NCBI GenBank assembly: GCA_023248495.1
Contig: JAHFEK010000006.1
Coordinates: forward strand, 1-64,000
DNA from: Nitrospinales bacterium
GTDB lineage: Bacteria; Nitrospinota_A; UBA7883; JACRGQ01
DNA length: 64,000 nt
Direction: 5' to 3'
Shown here: positions 1 to 10,378 of the stretch, in pieces
How the letters are laid out: each line of letters begins with the position of its first letter
How positions within the stretch are numbered: position 1 is the first letter of the stretch
Translations under genes and position numbers: made by a program
The notes under the pieces: generated by a model
What the model was told of the DNA's origin: nothing
What the model saw: only the letters and a program-made list of their open reading frames with translations
Databases searched by the model: none

Positions 1-1027
1 ACTCGCCGTCCGTTTTCACCTCGGTGGCGGCGTCCTTCAACACCGATTCGGTGGCAAGTATCTGCCCCCCCACGGTGAGCGATTCCACCCGGCCCGCAAG
101 GTTCACCACCGGGCCCACCACGGCGTATTTTACCCGGATGTCCGAGCCGATGTTGCCGGCCACCACCATGCCGGTGTTCAGCCCGATCCCCATCACCAGC
201 TCCATCAGGCCCAATTCCCCGTTCCGCCGGTTCACGTTTTTCATGGCCAGCTGCATCTCAATCGCGCAGGCGATGGCGCGGGCGGCATCGTCGGGGCGTG
301 AAACAGGCGCGCCGAAAAGCACCAGCAGCGCGTCGCCGATAATCTCGTTTATCACGCCCGAATGTTTCGAAATTATCGTGGTCATCTCCCGCAGATAGGC
401 GTTCAGCATATCCACGATGACTTCCGGCCCATACGATTCAGACACGGCGGAGAAGCCGCGCAGATCGGTCATCATGACCGTCGCCTTGACGCTCTCCCCG
501 CCCAGCTTCAGCCCATCGGGGTGCTCCAGCAGTTTTTCCACCACCTCGTCGGACATGTAGCGCCCGAAGGTCTTTTTGATGAACTGGTTCCGCGTCTCAA
601 GTTGGCGGTAGAGCCGCTTGTTCTCGTCGGTTATTTTGCGGAGCTCGAACACCTTGCGCGCGTGAAGCAGTATTTCCTCGCGGATGTTCCCGTCTTTTAC
701 GATGTAATCGTCCGCACCGGCGTGAACGGCCTTTATGGCGGAGTCCTCGTCATTCCGGCTGCTCAACACCACGATGGGCACCTCGGCTTTGGCATCGCGG
801 AGTTTTTTTATGAGGCCCAAACCGTTCAGCACCGGCATATCCATGTCGGTAATGACCATGCTGGTGCCGGAATTATGAAAATATTTTTCGGCCCCCTCCT
901 CGCCGTTCTCGGCGGTAATCACGGAGTAACCGGCGCGGGTGAGCGTTCCCGAAAGCAACAAGCGGATATCGTCTGAATCGTCAACGATCAGTATTTTGCC
1001 CAGGCCGCCAATACCGTTTTCCACCAT
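1..1027 (-). CDS. Response regulator receiver + adenylate/guanylate cyclase catalytic domain protein (C-terminus runs off the window)
   Basis: Own reverse-strand translation: MVENGIGGLGKILIVDDSDDIRLLL...MVITDMDMPVLNG...VLSSRNEDSAIKAVHAGADDYIVKD (receiver), then KATVMMTDLRGFSAVSE...INEIIGDALLVLFGAP...GIGLNTGMVVAGNIGSDIRVKYAVVGPVVNLAGRVESL (class III cyclase). Plus-strand ORFs here are antisense. Confidence 0.9.
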   Translation of the reverse strand, partial: MVENGIGGLGKILIVDDSDDIRLLLSGTLTRAGYSVITAENGEEGAEKYFHNSGTSMVITDMDMPVLNGLGLIKKLRDAKAEVPIVVLSSRNDEDSAIKAVHAGADDYIVKDGNIREEILLHARKVFELRKITDENKRLYRQLETRNQFIKKTFGRYMSDEVVEKLLEHPDGLKLGGESVKATVMMTDLRGFSAVSESYGPEVIVDMLNAYLREMTTIISKHSGVINEIIGDALLVLFGAPVSRPDDAARAIACAIEMQLAMKNVNRRNGELGLMELVMGIGLNTGMVVAGNIGSDIRVKYAVVGPVVNLAGRVESLTVGGQILATESVLKDAATEVKTDGE

Positions 1028-1176
1028 GCCCCCCGCTTGCATCCACCCTTCTTTCCGCGTGGATTAGATTGTTCCTACAGAGCCATTCTAATTGAAATCC
1101 CCGATAGGCGGTATCCGGCTTTTCGGACAAAAAAAATGGCCGGGAGCCGCATGGACCCCCGGCCAACGTGAAACGG

Positions 1177-1656
1177 TTACTTGCGTTTTTCGCGGTCTGA
1201 AAGTTTTTCGTAAAGCTCTTTCAGCTCGTTAAACACCTCTTTGACCTCACCCTTGCCTTTCGGCGGCACGGTAAGCTTTATGGTGCCGAGTTCGGCCAGC
1301 CTGGCGCGGGCGCGCTCAATAGTGGAGTAAAGCTCGATAGATTCTATAACAGCGGCAAGATCGTCCCTGTTGATCGGCATCTCGTTCCTGATAAGGCCCA
1401 TGATGTGATCCATGTATGGGGTTTCCACTTCCACGTCGGTTTCGGCCCGCACCGATGCGGTTGGCTTGCGGTCGTTGAAGAGAGCCAAAATGCCGAGCAC
1501 CCGCGGGGTGCCGCCCGGCTTCACCTCGATCTCGTTAATCTTTTTGCCTTTCGAATGCACCGATACGCGGCCTTCCTTCAGCCGGTAGAGGTGAAACATC
1601 CGCGTGTCGCCCTCGGTAATGAGCCACTGTCCCTTGTTTAACGTCTTGCTTCCCAT
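1177..1656 (-). CDS. Cyclic nucleotide-binding (CNBD/CRP-like) domain protein
   Basis: LNKGQWLITEGDTRMFHLYRLKEGRVSVHSKGKKINEIEVKPGGTPRVLGILALFNDRKPTASVRAETDVEV resembles the cNMP-binding fold; no obvious HTH. Confidence 0.75.
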   Translation of the reverse strand: MGSKTLNKGQWLITEGDTRMFHLYRLKEGRVSVHSKGKKINEIEVKPGGTPRVLGILALFNDRKPTASVRAETDVEVETPYMDHIMGLIRNEMPINRDDLAAVIESIELYSTIERARARLAELGTIKLTVPPKGKGEVKEVFNELKELYEKLSDREKRK

Positions 1657-2073
1657 CGTAAAAATCCTCTTTAAAGTGACATTTCCAGATGACTTCTGTT
1701 TAGCGCCTTACTCATGCGGAAATGATATGAGTCCCGATACGAATAGTCAAATCATTCCTCCCGGATAATCGTGGACGCGGAACAACTGACCGATTGCCGG
1801 TTCACCCGCATCAAAAACAACGTACGTTTTCCATGAACGTCTAAGCGCATTTTGCGTCAACTTTTTACTTGGCCGACATGTATGATAAATAATACATTTA
1901 ACAGATATTTGGTGGAGTTTTTGGTGCCGTTGGAGCTTTTAGAGGATTAGGAGGAATTGAAAGAACTTATTTCTGATGGTTTCGGAAGGGAAGTTGAGGG
2001 AGAAAGTTTGGATAAATTTTCTGGATCCCCGCCTGCGCGAGGATGACACAAAAACGAAAAGTTAAGGAAAGAA

Positions 2074-2997
2074 CTAGTTCATCGACCAGAGGTAGTAAAC
2101 GCCCGGTTTGTGGACGGCGACTTCATTCAGCAGCCAGTCGAATTTGCCGGTCATCTTTTCGCTCATTATTTCTTTCAGCCAGAGCATTTTTTCTACATGG
2201 CGCACCAGTGCCGGTTCGCCGCTGATGCCGGCGAGTTGCGCGGTTAGTTTCACCGCTTCTTCCATTCCACCCAGCGCGTCGACCATGCCGTTATTCTTTG
2301 CCTGGTTGCCGGTGTAGACGCGGCCATCGGCCAGTACGCGTACCTTCTCTTCCGTCATGTTGCGCCCTTTGGCCACGGCGGTGACGAACTGCCCGTACAC
2401 GTCATCGATCATATCCTGCACCACCTTTTTCTCGCGCTCGGTCATCGGGCGGAAGGCGGAACCGGTGTCTTTGAACTCGCCGCTTTTTACCACCATCGGC
2501 TGTACGCCGATTTTACCCATCAGTTCCTGCACGTTCATCAGGTTCATGATGACGCCGATGGAGCCGGTGAGCGTGCCGGGGTTGCAGATGATCTTGTCGG
2601 CCGCCACGGCGATGTAGTAGCCGCCGGACGCGCCGAGGGTGGCCATGCTGGCAACCACTTTTTTCTTTTGCCGCGCCGCGAGGATGGCGTCGTGAATCTC
2701 CTGCGAAGGGGCGACCGCGCCGCCGGGGGAATCGATGCGGATGATGATCGCCTTGATGGATTTGTCGTTGGCATATTCCTTGATCTGTTTCACGGTCTCT
2801 TCGGAGGTCATGATGGCCCCGAAGACTTCAACCACGCCGATTTTATCTTTGCCGAGAGAAGCGATTTTTTCACTGCTGGAGCCGCCGCCGAAAGGCAGGA
2901 TGGAAACGAGGACTATGAAGCCCGCGGAAAGGGCTATTAAAAGAATAAACCCGGCCAGCAACCCTTTTTTATGGGAGTTAGTGGCCGGGTTTTCCAT
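2074..2997 (-). CDS. sppA: Signal peptide peptidase SppA (S49 family)
   Basis: GVVEVFGAIMTSEETVKQIKEYANDKSIKAIIIRIDSPGGAVAPSQEIHDAI...GASGGYYIAVAADKIICNPGTLTGSIGVI. Confidence 0.93.
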   Translation of the reverse strand: MENPATNSHKKGLLAGFILLIALSAGFIVLVSILPFGGGSSSEKIASLGKDKIGVVEVFGAIMTSEETVKQIKEYANDKSIKAIIIRIDSPGGAVAPSQEIHDAILAARQKKKVVASMATLGASGGYYIAVAADKIICNPGTLTGSIGVIMNLMNVQELMGKIGVQPMVVKSGEFKDTGSAFRPMTEREKKVVQDMIDDVYGQFVTAVAKGRNMTEEKVRVLADGRVYTGNQAKNNGMVDALGGMEEAVKLTAQLAGISGEPALVRHVEKMLWLKEIMSEKMTGKFDWLLNEVAVHKPGVYYLWSMN

Positions 2998-3009
2998 GGG
3001 TCGGATGGG

Positions 3010-4683
<1,674 letters not shown>

Positions 4684-4728
4684 TACGTTAAAACCTCCTG
4701 ATTTACTAAATTTGCGGCGCCTGCCGCA

Positions 4729-5376
4729 TTAAGCGAGAAATTGTATGATTTTATCCAGAGTCTCGTCAAGGCTTAAATGGGAATTGTCTATTTCTACCGC
4801 ACCCGCGGGAACCACCAACGGAGAAATTAGGCGGCTGGAATCCTTAGAGTCGCGGTCAATTATTTGTTTTACAACGCCTTGCACGTTTTCCGCAGCCTGC
4901 CCCATTTGCAGTGCGCGTCGTTTTCCCCGCTCGGAGGAACTGGCCTTTAGGAAAAATTTATGTTCCGCGTTTGGAAAAACAACGCTTCCGGTGTCGCGCC
5001 CTTCGACAATCACTGTCTTGTGTTTTTGCGCGATGCCGCGTTGCAGGGCCACCATTTTTTTCCGCACGCCGGGGTGGGCCGAAACGGCCGAGACGCTGGC
5101 ATCGACTTCCGGCGCGCGAATGGCTGCGGTAACATCGCGTCCGTCGATGAAAACCATTTGGCCACCTTCCGCTTCCTTAAAATCGATGACAATCGCGGCG
5201 GCGATGGCATCCAGTTTTCCCGCGTCATCGGGATTCACCCCGCGTTCAAGCGCAAGCAACGTCACGGCGCGGTACATCGCGCCGGTATCGAGATACACGC
5301 CGCCCAGTTTCTTTGCCAGCGCGCGCGCGGTGCTGCTCTTGCCGCTCCCCGCCGGTCCGTCAAGCGTGATAATCAC
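4729..5376 (-). CDS. cmk: Cytidylate kinase
   Basis: IITLDGPAGSGKSSTARALAKKLGGVYLDTGAMYRAVTLLAL; upstream of rpsA. Confidence 0.95.
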   Translation of the reverse strand: MIITLDGPAGSGKSSTARALAKKLGGVYLDTGAMYRAVTLLALERGVNPDDAGKLDAIAAAIVIDFKEAEGGQMVFIDGRDVTAAIRAPEVDASVSAVSAHPGVRKKMVALQRGIAQKHKTVIVEGRDTGSVVFPNAEHKFFLKASSSERGKRRALQMGQAAENVQGVVKQIIDRDSKDSSRLISPLVVPAGAVEIDNSHLSLDETLDKIIQFLA

Positions 5377-6245
5377 CTTTTCAATTTTCCGCGGAACTCA
5401 TTTGCCCGCTTGAACATCCGCATTAGGGCTTCGCGGTCGCCCGATTGGATGGCGTTTTCGATGGCGGCGAGATTGCCCCGCACGGCGGCGGACATCTCCA
5501 GCATCGTCGCGCGGTTCGCCAGCGCGATATCGGCCCACATCTCGGGGGGCGACCCGGCAATCCGGGTAAAATCCTTAAATCCCCCGGCGGCAAAGTTGAG
5601 GAGGTTTTCGCTCCCGTCTATTTCGCTGACGGTGTTCACCAACGCAAAGACCACCAGATGCGGCAGATGGCTCACCGCTCCCATGACGGTGTCGTGCAGG
5701 GCGGGATCCATCAGCACGGTCTTCATGCCGGCTCCGCGCCAGAAAGCCGTCAGTTTTTTCAGCGGTTCGGCAGGCGTGTTGGGTGTAGGGGTAATGATGC
5801 ATTGGTGGTTTTCAAAAAGCGTTTCAAACGATGACGCGGCCCCCGACTTCTCAGTGCCCGCGATGGGGTGTGAGCCGATAAAGACAAACCGTCCGGCGGC
5901 GATTTTTTCTCCCCGCTCCACGATATCTTTTTTTGTGGAACCGCCATCAGTTACCAGCGCCCCCTTTTTTATGTGGGGCGCAATCGCCTTAAGGGTGGGA
6001 ATAATGGAAAGGACTGGCGGACACAGCACGATAAAATCGGCTTCCTTCACCGCATCGTCCGCCGGAAGCGAAGCATCGATGATGCCCAGCTCGAGGGCGG
6101 CCTTCAGGTTCGCCTCGCTCCGCCCGACGCCAATCACCCTATTGGCCATGCCGCGGTTTTTTAATACACGGGCTATAGAACCACCGATAAGCCCTACGCC
6201 GATGATGACGGCGGTATTAAATAAAGGTTTTTCAGTCATTTTCAA
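5373..6245 (-). CDS. tyrA: Prephenate dehydrogenase
   Basis: AVIIGVGLIGGSIARVLKNRGMANRVIGVGRSEANLKAALELGIID...HPIAGTEKSG; 4-nt overlap with cmk. Confidence 0.9.
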   Translation of the reverse strand: MKMTEKPLFNTAVIIGVGLIGGSIARVLKNRGMANRVIGVGRSEANLKAALELGIIDASLPADDAVKEADFIVLCPPVLSIIPTLKAIAPHIKKGALVTDGGSTKKDIVERGEKIAAGRFVFIGSHPIAGTEKSGAASSFETLFENHQCIITPTPNTPAEPLKKLTAFWRGAGMKTVLMDPALHDTVMGAVSHLPHLVVFALVNTVSEIDGSENLLNFAAGGFKDFTRIAGSPPEMWADIALANRATMLEMSAAVRGNLAAIENAIQSGDREALMRMFKRANEFRGKLKR

Positions 6246-6502
6246 GTTTTTCGCAATGGTTTAACTTTACCCGCTTATCACATTAAAAATCAACTGTTTT
6301 TAAGGAAAACTCCCAATAAGAGACTCGCGAGAGCGTCTTGGATAAAACAAATAAAAACAATGCGTTATTAAGAATAAGCGTGTTATGTAAAAAATTATAT
6401 ATTGTGGTGAATCCTTTTAATGTTGCCAATATATCATTGATAATATATGCATTGCGCATTATCAAAATTTGATATTACGTCGCCCGATCACTTCACATTT
6501 CA

Positions 6503-6531
6503 TTGACTTATTGTTAAGTTGGTGTTATCAT
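6503..6531 (+). promoter_or_regulatory. Sigma-70-type promoter upstream of carD: TTGACT-N17-TATCAT
   Basis: -35 TTGACT (6503-6508), 17-nt spacer, -10 TATCAT (6526-6531), each one mismatch from consensus, in an AT-rich intergenic region. Confidence 0.7.
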
Positions 6532-6584
6532 TTTGCCTACAATATCTTACGTGTCAAATCCCCATTCCAGAGAGGTGGCAGCAA

Positions 6585-7088
6585 GTGGAAGAGAAAGAAT
6601 TTTCGGAGTTGAAAAGAGGCGCGCGCGTTGTTTATCCTGCGCATGGCGTTGGCATTATCGAGAAAATTGAAAAAATAAAAACGAACGGCGCGGCGGTTCA
6701 GTTTTACACGATTCGTATCGACGAATCGGGCATGACGATCCGCGTCCCCTCTTCCCGCGCCCAGCAGGTCGGCATCCGCAATGTGATGTCCGAAGGGGAA
6801 GTGCGCAAGGTTCTCAAACTGTTGCGTGAAAAAGGGAAAGTGGTTAACGGCGTTAACTGGCACAAGCGGCAAAAAAGCTACATTGACCGCATAAAGTCCG
6901 GCTCGGTTTTGGAATTGGCGGAGATACTGCGTGAACTGACCCTCATTCAAGCCAAAAAGGAACTGTCGTTCGGCGAACAGCGGATGTACGACAACGTCCG
7001 GCAACTTATGGTGGTGGAAATCGCGGAGGCGAAGGGGATACTGAAGGACGCCGCCGCCAAATTGCTCGATAAGGCGTTCACAGCCTGA
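6585..7088 (+). CDS. CarD family transcriptional regulator
   Basis: KRGARVVYPAHGVGIIEKIEKIKTNGAAVQFYTIRI. GTG start at 6585 is preferred because it follows GAGAGG and lies downstream of the 6503-6531 promoter; the listed ORF start (6519) lies inside that promoter. Confidence 0.9.
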   Translation: MEEKEFSELKRGARVVYPAHGVGIIEKIEKIKTNGAAVQFYTIRIDESGMTIRVPSSRAQQVGIRNVMSEGEVRKVLKLLREKGKVVNGVNWHKRQKSYIDRIKSGSVLELAEILRELTLIQAKKELSFGEQRMYDNVRQLMVVEIAEAKGILKDAAAKLLDKAFTA

Positions 7089-7113
7089 CGCTGACCGCAG
7101 ACAAGGCATCTCA

Positions 7114-8160
7114 ATGTTGATGTTTCGCCTGCTGTTCATCCTGCTCGGCGCTGTTTTAGGCGGCTTTATAGGCCACCTGGGAGCCAGCGGCGTTTATTAC
7201 ACCCTTCGGATACTATCCATCGCCGAAGGGGCGGTTTTCGGCACGGTTATGGCCTCGTTGGCGGTGGCGGCGGAGATGAAACTCCGCACGCTGAAACTCC
7301 GGGCCATTGCCGGAGCGGCGTTCGGTATTTTCACGTCGCTCATCCTGGCGAACCTCCTGACCTACGCGTTGACCGGCCTTTCGCTTACTCCCTCCACCGG
7401 AAACCGCATCCTCATCCTTATGGTTAACCTCACCGCCGCGTTCATCGGCGCCTCCGTCGGTCTGCGCATTATCGAAGAGGTGGATCTCACCGTGATCAGC
7501 AAAATCATCAGGGGCAAATCGGATTTTGGCCTTTTGCCGAAAGTGCTGGACACCAGCGTACTTATTGACGGCCGTATCGCCGATGTGGCGGAGACCGGTT
7601 TTATGGATGGAACCATCGTCGTTCCCGCGTTCGTGCTGGCGGAGTTGCACCAGATCGCCGACTCGCAGGATGACCTGAAGAAAACCCGCGGCCGCCGCGG
7701 CATTGAAGTGGTGCACCGCCTGCAGCAAAACGCGCTCTTCGACGTGCGAATAGTGAACGAGGATTTCCCCCGCATCAAAGAGGTGGATCACAAACTGATC
7801 GAGCTGTGCAAAAAAATCGACGGTAAAATCGTGACCAACGATTTCAACCTGAACAAGCTGGCCGAGCTGCATGGCGTCGGCGCGGTGAACATCAATTTGC
7901 TCGCCACCTCCACGCGGCCGCTGCTGCTGCCGGGGGAAGAACTTTTCTCCATGCTGGTGGTGAAAGAAGGCAAAGAACCGGGCCAGGGGCTTGCCTATCT
8001 GGAAGACGGCACGATGGTTGTCGTGGATAACGCCCGGAAACGGATCGGCCATAAGGTGAACGTGCAGGTAACCTCCGTGCTGCAAACCCCCACCGGAAGG
8101 ATGATCTTCGCGAAATTTCTATCGGAACCCGGCGGATCGTCCGCCGCCGAAAGGGAGTGA
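7114..8160 (+). CDS. PIN/TRAM domain protein (membrane-anchored PilT N-terminal-like nuclease)
   Basis: N-terminal TM segments, then KVLDTSVLIDGRIADVAETGFMDGTIVVPAFVLAELHQIADSQDDLKKTRGRRGIEVV (PIN) and a C-terminal TRAM domain. Confidence 0.92.
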   Translation: MLMFRLLFILLGAVLGGFIGHLGASGVYYTLRILSIAEGAVFGTVMASLAVAAEMKLRTLKLRAIAGAAFGIFTSLILANLLTYALTGLSLTPSTGNRILILMVNLTAAFIGASVGLRIIEEVDLTVISKIIRGKSDFGLLPKVLDTSVLIDGRIADVAETGFMDGTIVVPAFVLAELHQIADSQDDLKKTRGRRGIEVVHRLQQNALFDVRIVNEDFPRIKEVDHKLIELCKKIDGKIVTNDFNLNKLAELHGVGAVNINLLATSTRPLLLPGEELFSMLVVKEGKEPGQGLAYLEDGTMVVVDNARKRIGHKVNVQVTSVLQTPTGRMIFAKFLSEPGGSSAAERE

Positions 8161-8167
8161 GCCGGTT

Positions 8168-8881
8168 GTGGGCCGCCCCACCATCACGGCGGTAATCCCC
8201 GCCGCCGGATCCGGCAGCCGTATGGGCGCCGCCGTTCCCAAGCAGTTCATGGAACTTAACGGGCACCCGCTGCTCGACTGGACCCTTGCCGCCATTTCCC
8301 AGGCCGATGAAATAACATCGATCATCCTGGTGACACCGCCGGATGATGTGGCGCGCCTGACCGGGAAATATGTGGAAAACGCCCGTTGGCCGAAAATAAC
8401 CCGCGCCATCGCCGGAGGAACAACACGCGCCACCTCGGTCTATAACGGGGTACGGGCCGCCGAGACCGAATGGATTTTGGCGCATGACGCGGCACGCCCG
8501 TTCGTCAGCCCCGCGCTGGTGCGCCGTACCGTCGAGGCCGCGCTGCGGCACGGCGCGGCCACCGCCGCAATCGCCGCGCACGATACGCTGAAAACGCGCG
8601 ACGGGGATTTTTTAGGCGAATCGATCAACCGCGCCACCGCGCTTATCATCCAGACGCCGCAAGTCTTCCGCTCGGCGGATCTCATCGCCGCGCACGAACG
8701 GCTACGGCACGAGGGAAAGGAATGGACCGACGAAACGTCGCTTCTGCAACATGCCGGAATAAAGGTCGCGTGGGTGCCGGGTGAAGCGGCGAATATGAAG
8801 ATCACCACGCCGGATGATTTCCGGATGGCGCAGGTAATGGCGGAGCGGAGCCCTTTTGTGAAGGGCCCCGCCCGCATATAG
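8168..8881 (+). CDS. ispD: 2-C-methyl-D-erythritol 4-phosphate cytidylyltransferase
   Basis: ITAVIPAAGSGSRMGAAVPKQFMELNGHPLLDWTL...LAHDAARPFVSP; GTG start. Confidence 0.94.
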   Translation: MGRPTITAVIPAAGSGSRMGAAVPKQFMELNGHPLLDWTLAAISQADEITSIILVTPPDDVARLTGKYVENARWPKITRAIAGGTTRATSVYNGVRAAETEWILAHDAARPFVSPALVRRTVEAALRHGAATAAIAAHDTLKTRDGDFLGESINRATALIIQTPQVFRSADLIAAHERLRHEGKEWTDETSLLQHAGIKVAWVPGEAANMKITTPDDFRMAQVMAERSPFVKGPARI

Positions 8882-8950
8882 AAAGCCTCCTTGTTTAAGG
8901 CGCGCCGTTACGCGCCCCGTGTTCGCGGGGCGCGTTCTGCGTTTGTAAAA

Positions 8951-9802
8951 TCAGCCAAGCAGCTGGAGCACGGTCTGGGGCACCATGTTCGCCTGCGCCA
9001 AGATCGAGGTGGAAGCCTGCACCAGAATCTGGTTCCGGGTGAACTTCGAGATTTCCGTCGCATAGTCCGCGTCGCGTATCTGCGATTCGGCGGCGGTCAG
9101 GTTTTCAGCCGATACCGACAGGTTGGCCAGGGTATGCACGAGGCGGTTTTGCACGGCGCCGAGGCGGCCGCGGCCGTCCGTCACCTTGCTGATGGCGCTG
9201 TCGATATTTGCCAGCGAAGCCAAGGCGGATTGCGCGGTGAGCACGCTGGTGTTCTGCACCGCCAAGCCGGTGGTGGTGATGGCGGTCAGGTCGACGGCGG
9301 TGTTCAGGTTGATCCTATCGTTGGTGGTGGCGCGGATACCAACCTGGATAACCACCGAAGCGGTTGCGCCGGAGCTGAGTGAACCATCCACCAGTTTCTG
9401 CCCGTTGAATTCCGTCACCGCCGAGATGCGGTCGATTTCCGACTTGAGGGCCTGGAATTCGCGGTCGATCGTTTTGCGTTCGGTGCTGCCGACGGTGCCG
9501 GTAGCCGCCTGCGAAGCCAGTTCGCGCATACGGACAAGGATCGAGGATTGCTCGGAGAGCGCTCCTTCCGCCGTGTTGATGAGGCTGATGCCGTCATTGC
9601 CGTTGCGGGTGGCTTGGTTCAGCGAGCGGATCTGCGACCGCAGACCTTCCGAAATGGACAACCCGGCCGCGTCGTCCGCCGCCTTGTTTATCCGCATACC
9701 AGAGGAAAGTTTTTCCAGCGAAGAACCCAAGTTGCTGCTGTTCGTCGCCAAGTTTCTTTGTGCGTTGACAGAGAAAAGGTTGTTATAAACTCGTAAAGCC
9801 AT
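8951..9802 (-). CDS. fliC: Flagellin
   Basis: MALRVYNNLFSVNAQRNLATNSSNLGSSLEKLSSGMRINKAADDAAGLSISEGLRSQIRSLNQATRN...ILAQANMVPQTVLQLLG; start at MALRV. Confidence 0.95.
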   Translation of the reverse strand: MALRVYNNLFSVNAQRNLATNSSNLGSSLEKLSSGMRINKAADDAAGLSISEGLRSQIRSLNQATRNGNDGISLINTAEGALSEQSSILVRMRELASQAATGTVGSTERKTIDREFQALKSEIDRISAVTEFNGQKLVDGSLSSGATASVVIQVGIRATTNDRINLNTAVDLTAITTTGLAVQNTSVLTAQSALASLANIDSAISKVTDGRGRLGAVQNRLVHTLANLSVSAENLTAAESQIRDADYATEISKFTRNQILVQASTSILAQANMVPQTVLQLLG

Positions 9803-9980
9803 GATCGTATCCTCCTTGAAAATTTGGCTTCCTTGCCATACCACCGCGGAAAATCCGCGACCCGCCACAAAAGGACGGCCGGACGCGCGTGGCGGCGCGC
9901 CCGCATTCCCCGCCACCCCAGCCGGGAATGTGTCGAAACGGGTTCAAAGGCTGTTTCTGGTCGAAGTCCTCCTTCATATT

Positions 9981-10007
9981 GGATGAAACTTTTACAAAAT
10001 TTCATCC
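9981..10007. repeat. Perfect inverted repeat GGATGAAA-N11-TTTCATCC upstream of flagellin
   Basis: ggatgaaacttttacaaaatttcatcc read directly; ~180 nt upstream of the flagellin start. Confidence 0.6.
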
Positions 10008-10378
10008 GATTCCCACGTTTTAGAATTGCCCCGTTCGTTCGCGGTTCGCATGTGGAGTTTTTGAGAGGAACGGGCGGAGGGAGGTGTGTCCGTTGATGGT
10101 TGTTACCCACCGGCGGAACACCGAACCCCCGGCGTTCTTGCCTTTGAAACCCTACGTTGCGAAACGCCAACTGTTTACCCCGTGGCGCTTCTCACTCTTT
10201 TATCTAGATAACTTATCGACCCGGCAAAAATTTCCCATGAGGCCTATTTGTGGGTGCGGAAGAAAAGGATGCAGGAACTAAAGTTTTGCTTTTATTCGCC
10301 GGGGGAGGAGGCCTGCAAAGGGGGGACCCGCTCCCATCGGCCATGCCGTGAAGGGATAAAGAAAATTCTCGCGAGCGG

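Noticed and set aside
362-976. Long plus-strand ORFs (also 2971-4701, 31396-32388, 33623-34558, 36326-37438, 40374-41477, 45264-46304 and similar) as genes
   Set aside because: They are antisense shadows of well-supported genes on the other strand; translations are His/Arg-rich or low-similarity, typical of GC-rich antisense frames
2018-2050. ggatccccgcctgcgcgaggatgaca as a mobile element
   Set aside because: It resembles a common dispersed repeat fragment but only one short copy is visible here; too weak to call
9803-10378. FliA or sigma-54 promoter, or a c-di-GMP riboswitch, upstream of flagellin
   Set aside because: No TAAA-N15-GCCGATAA or GG-N10-GC match with supporting bases, and no GEMM core sequence was seen on the correct strand
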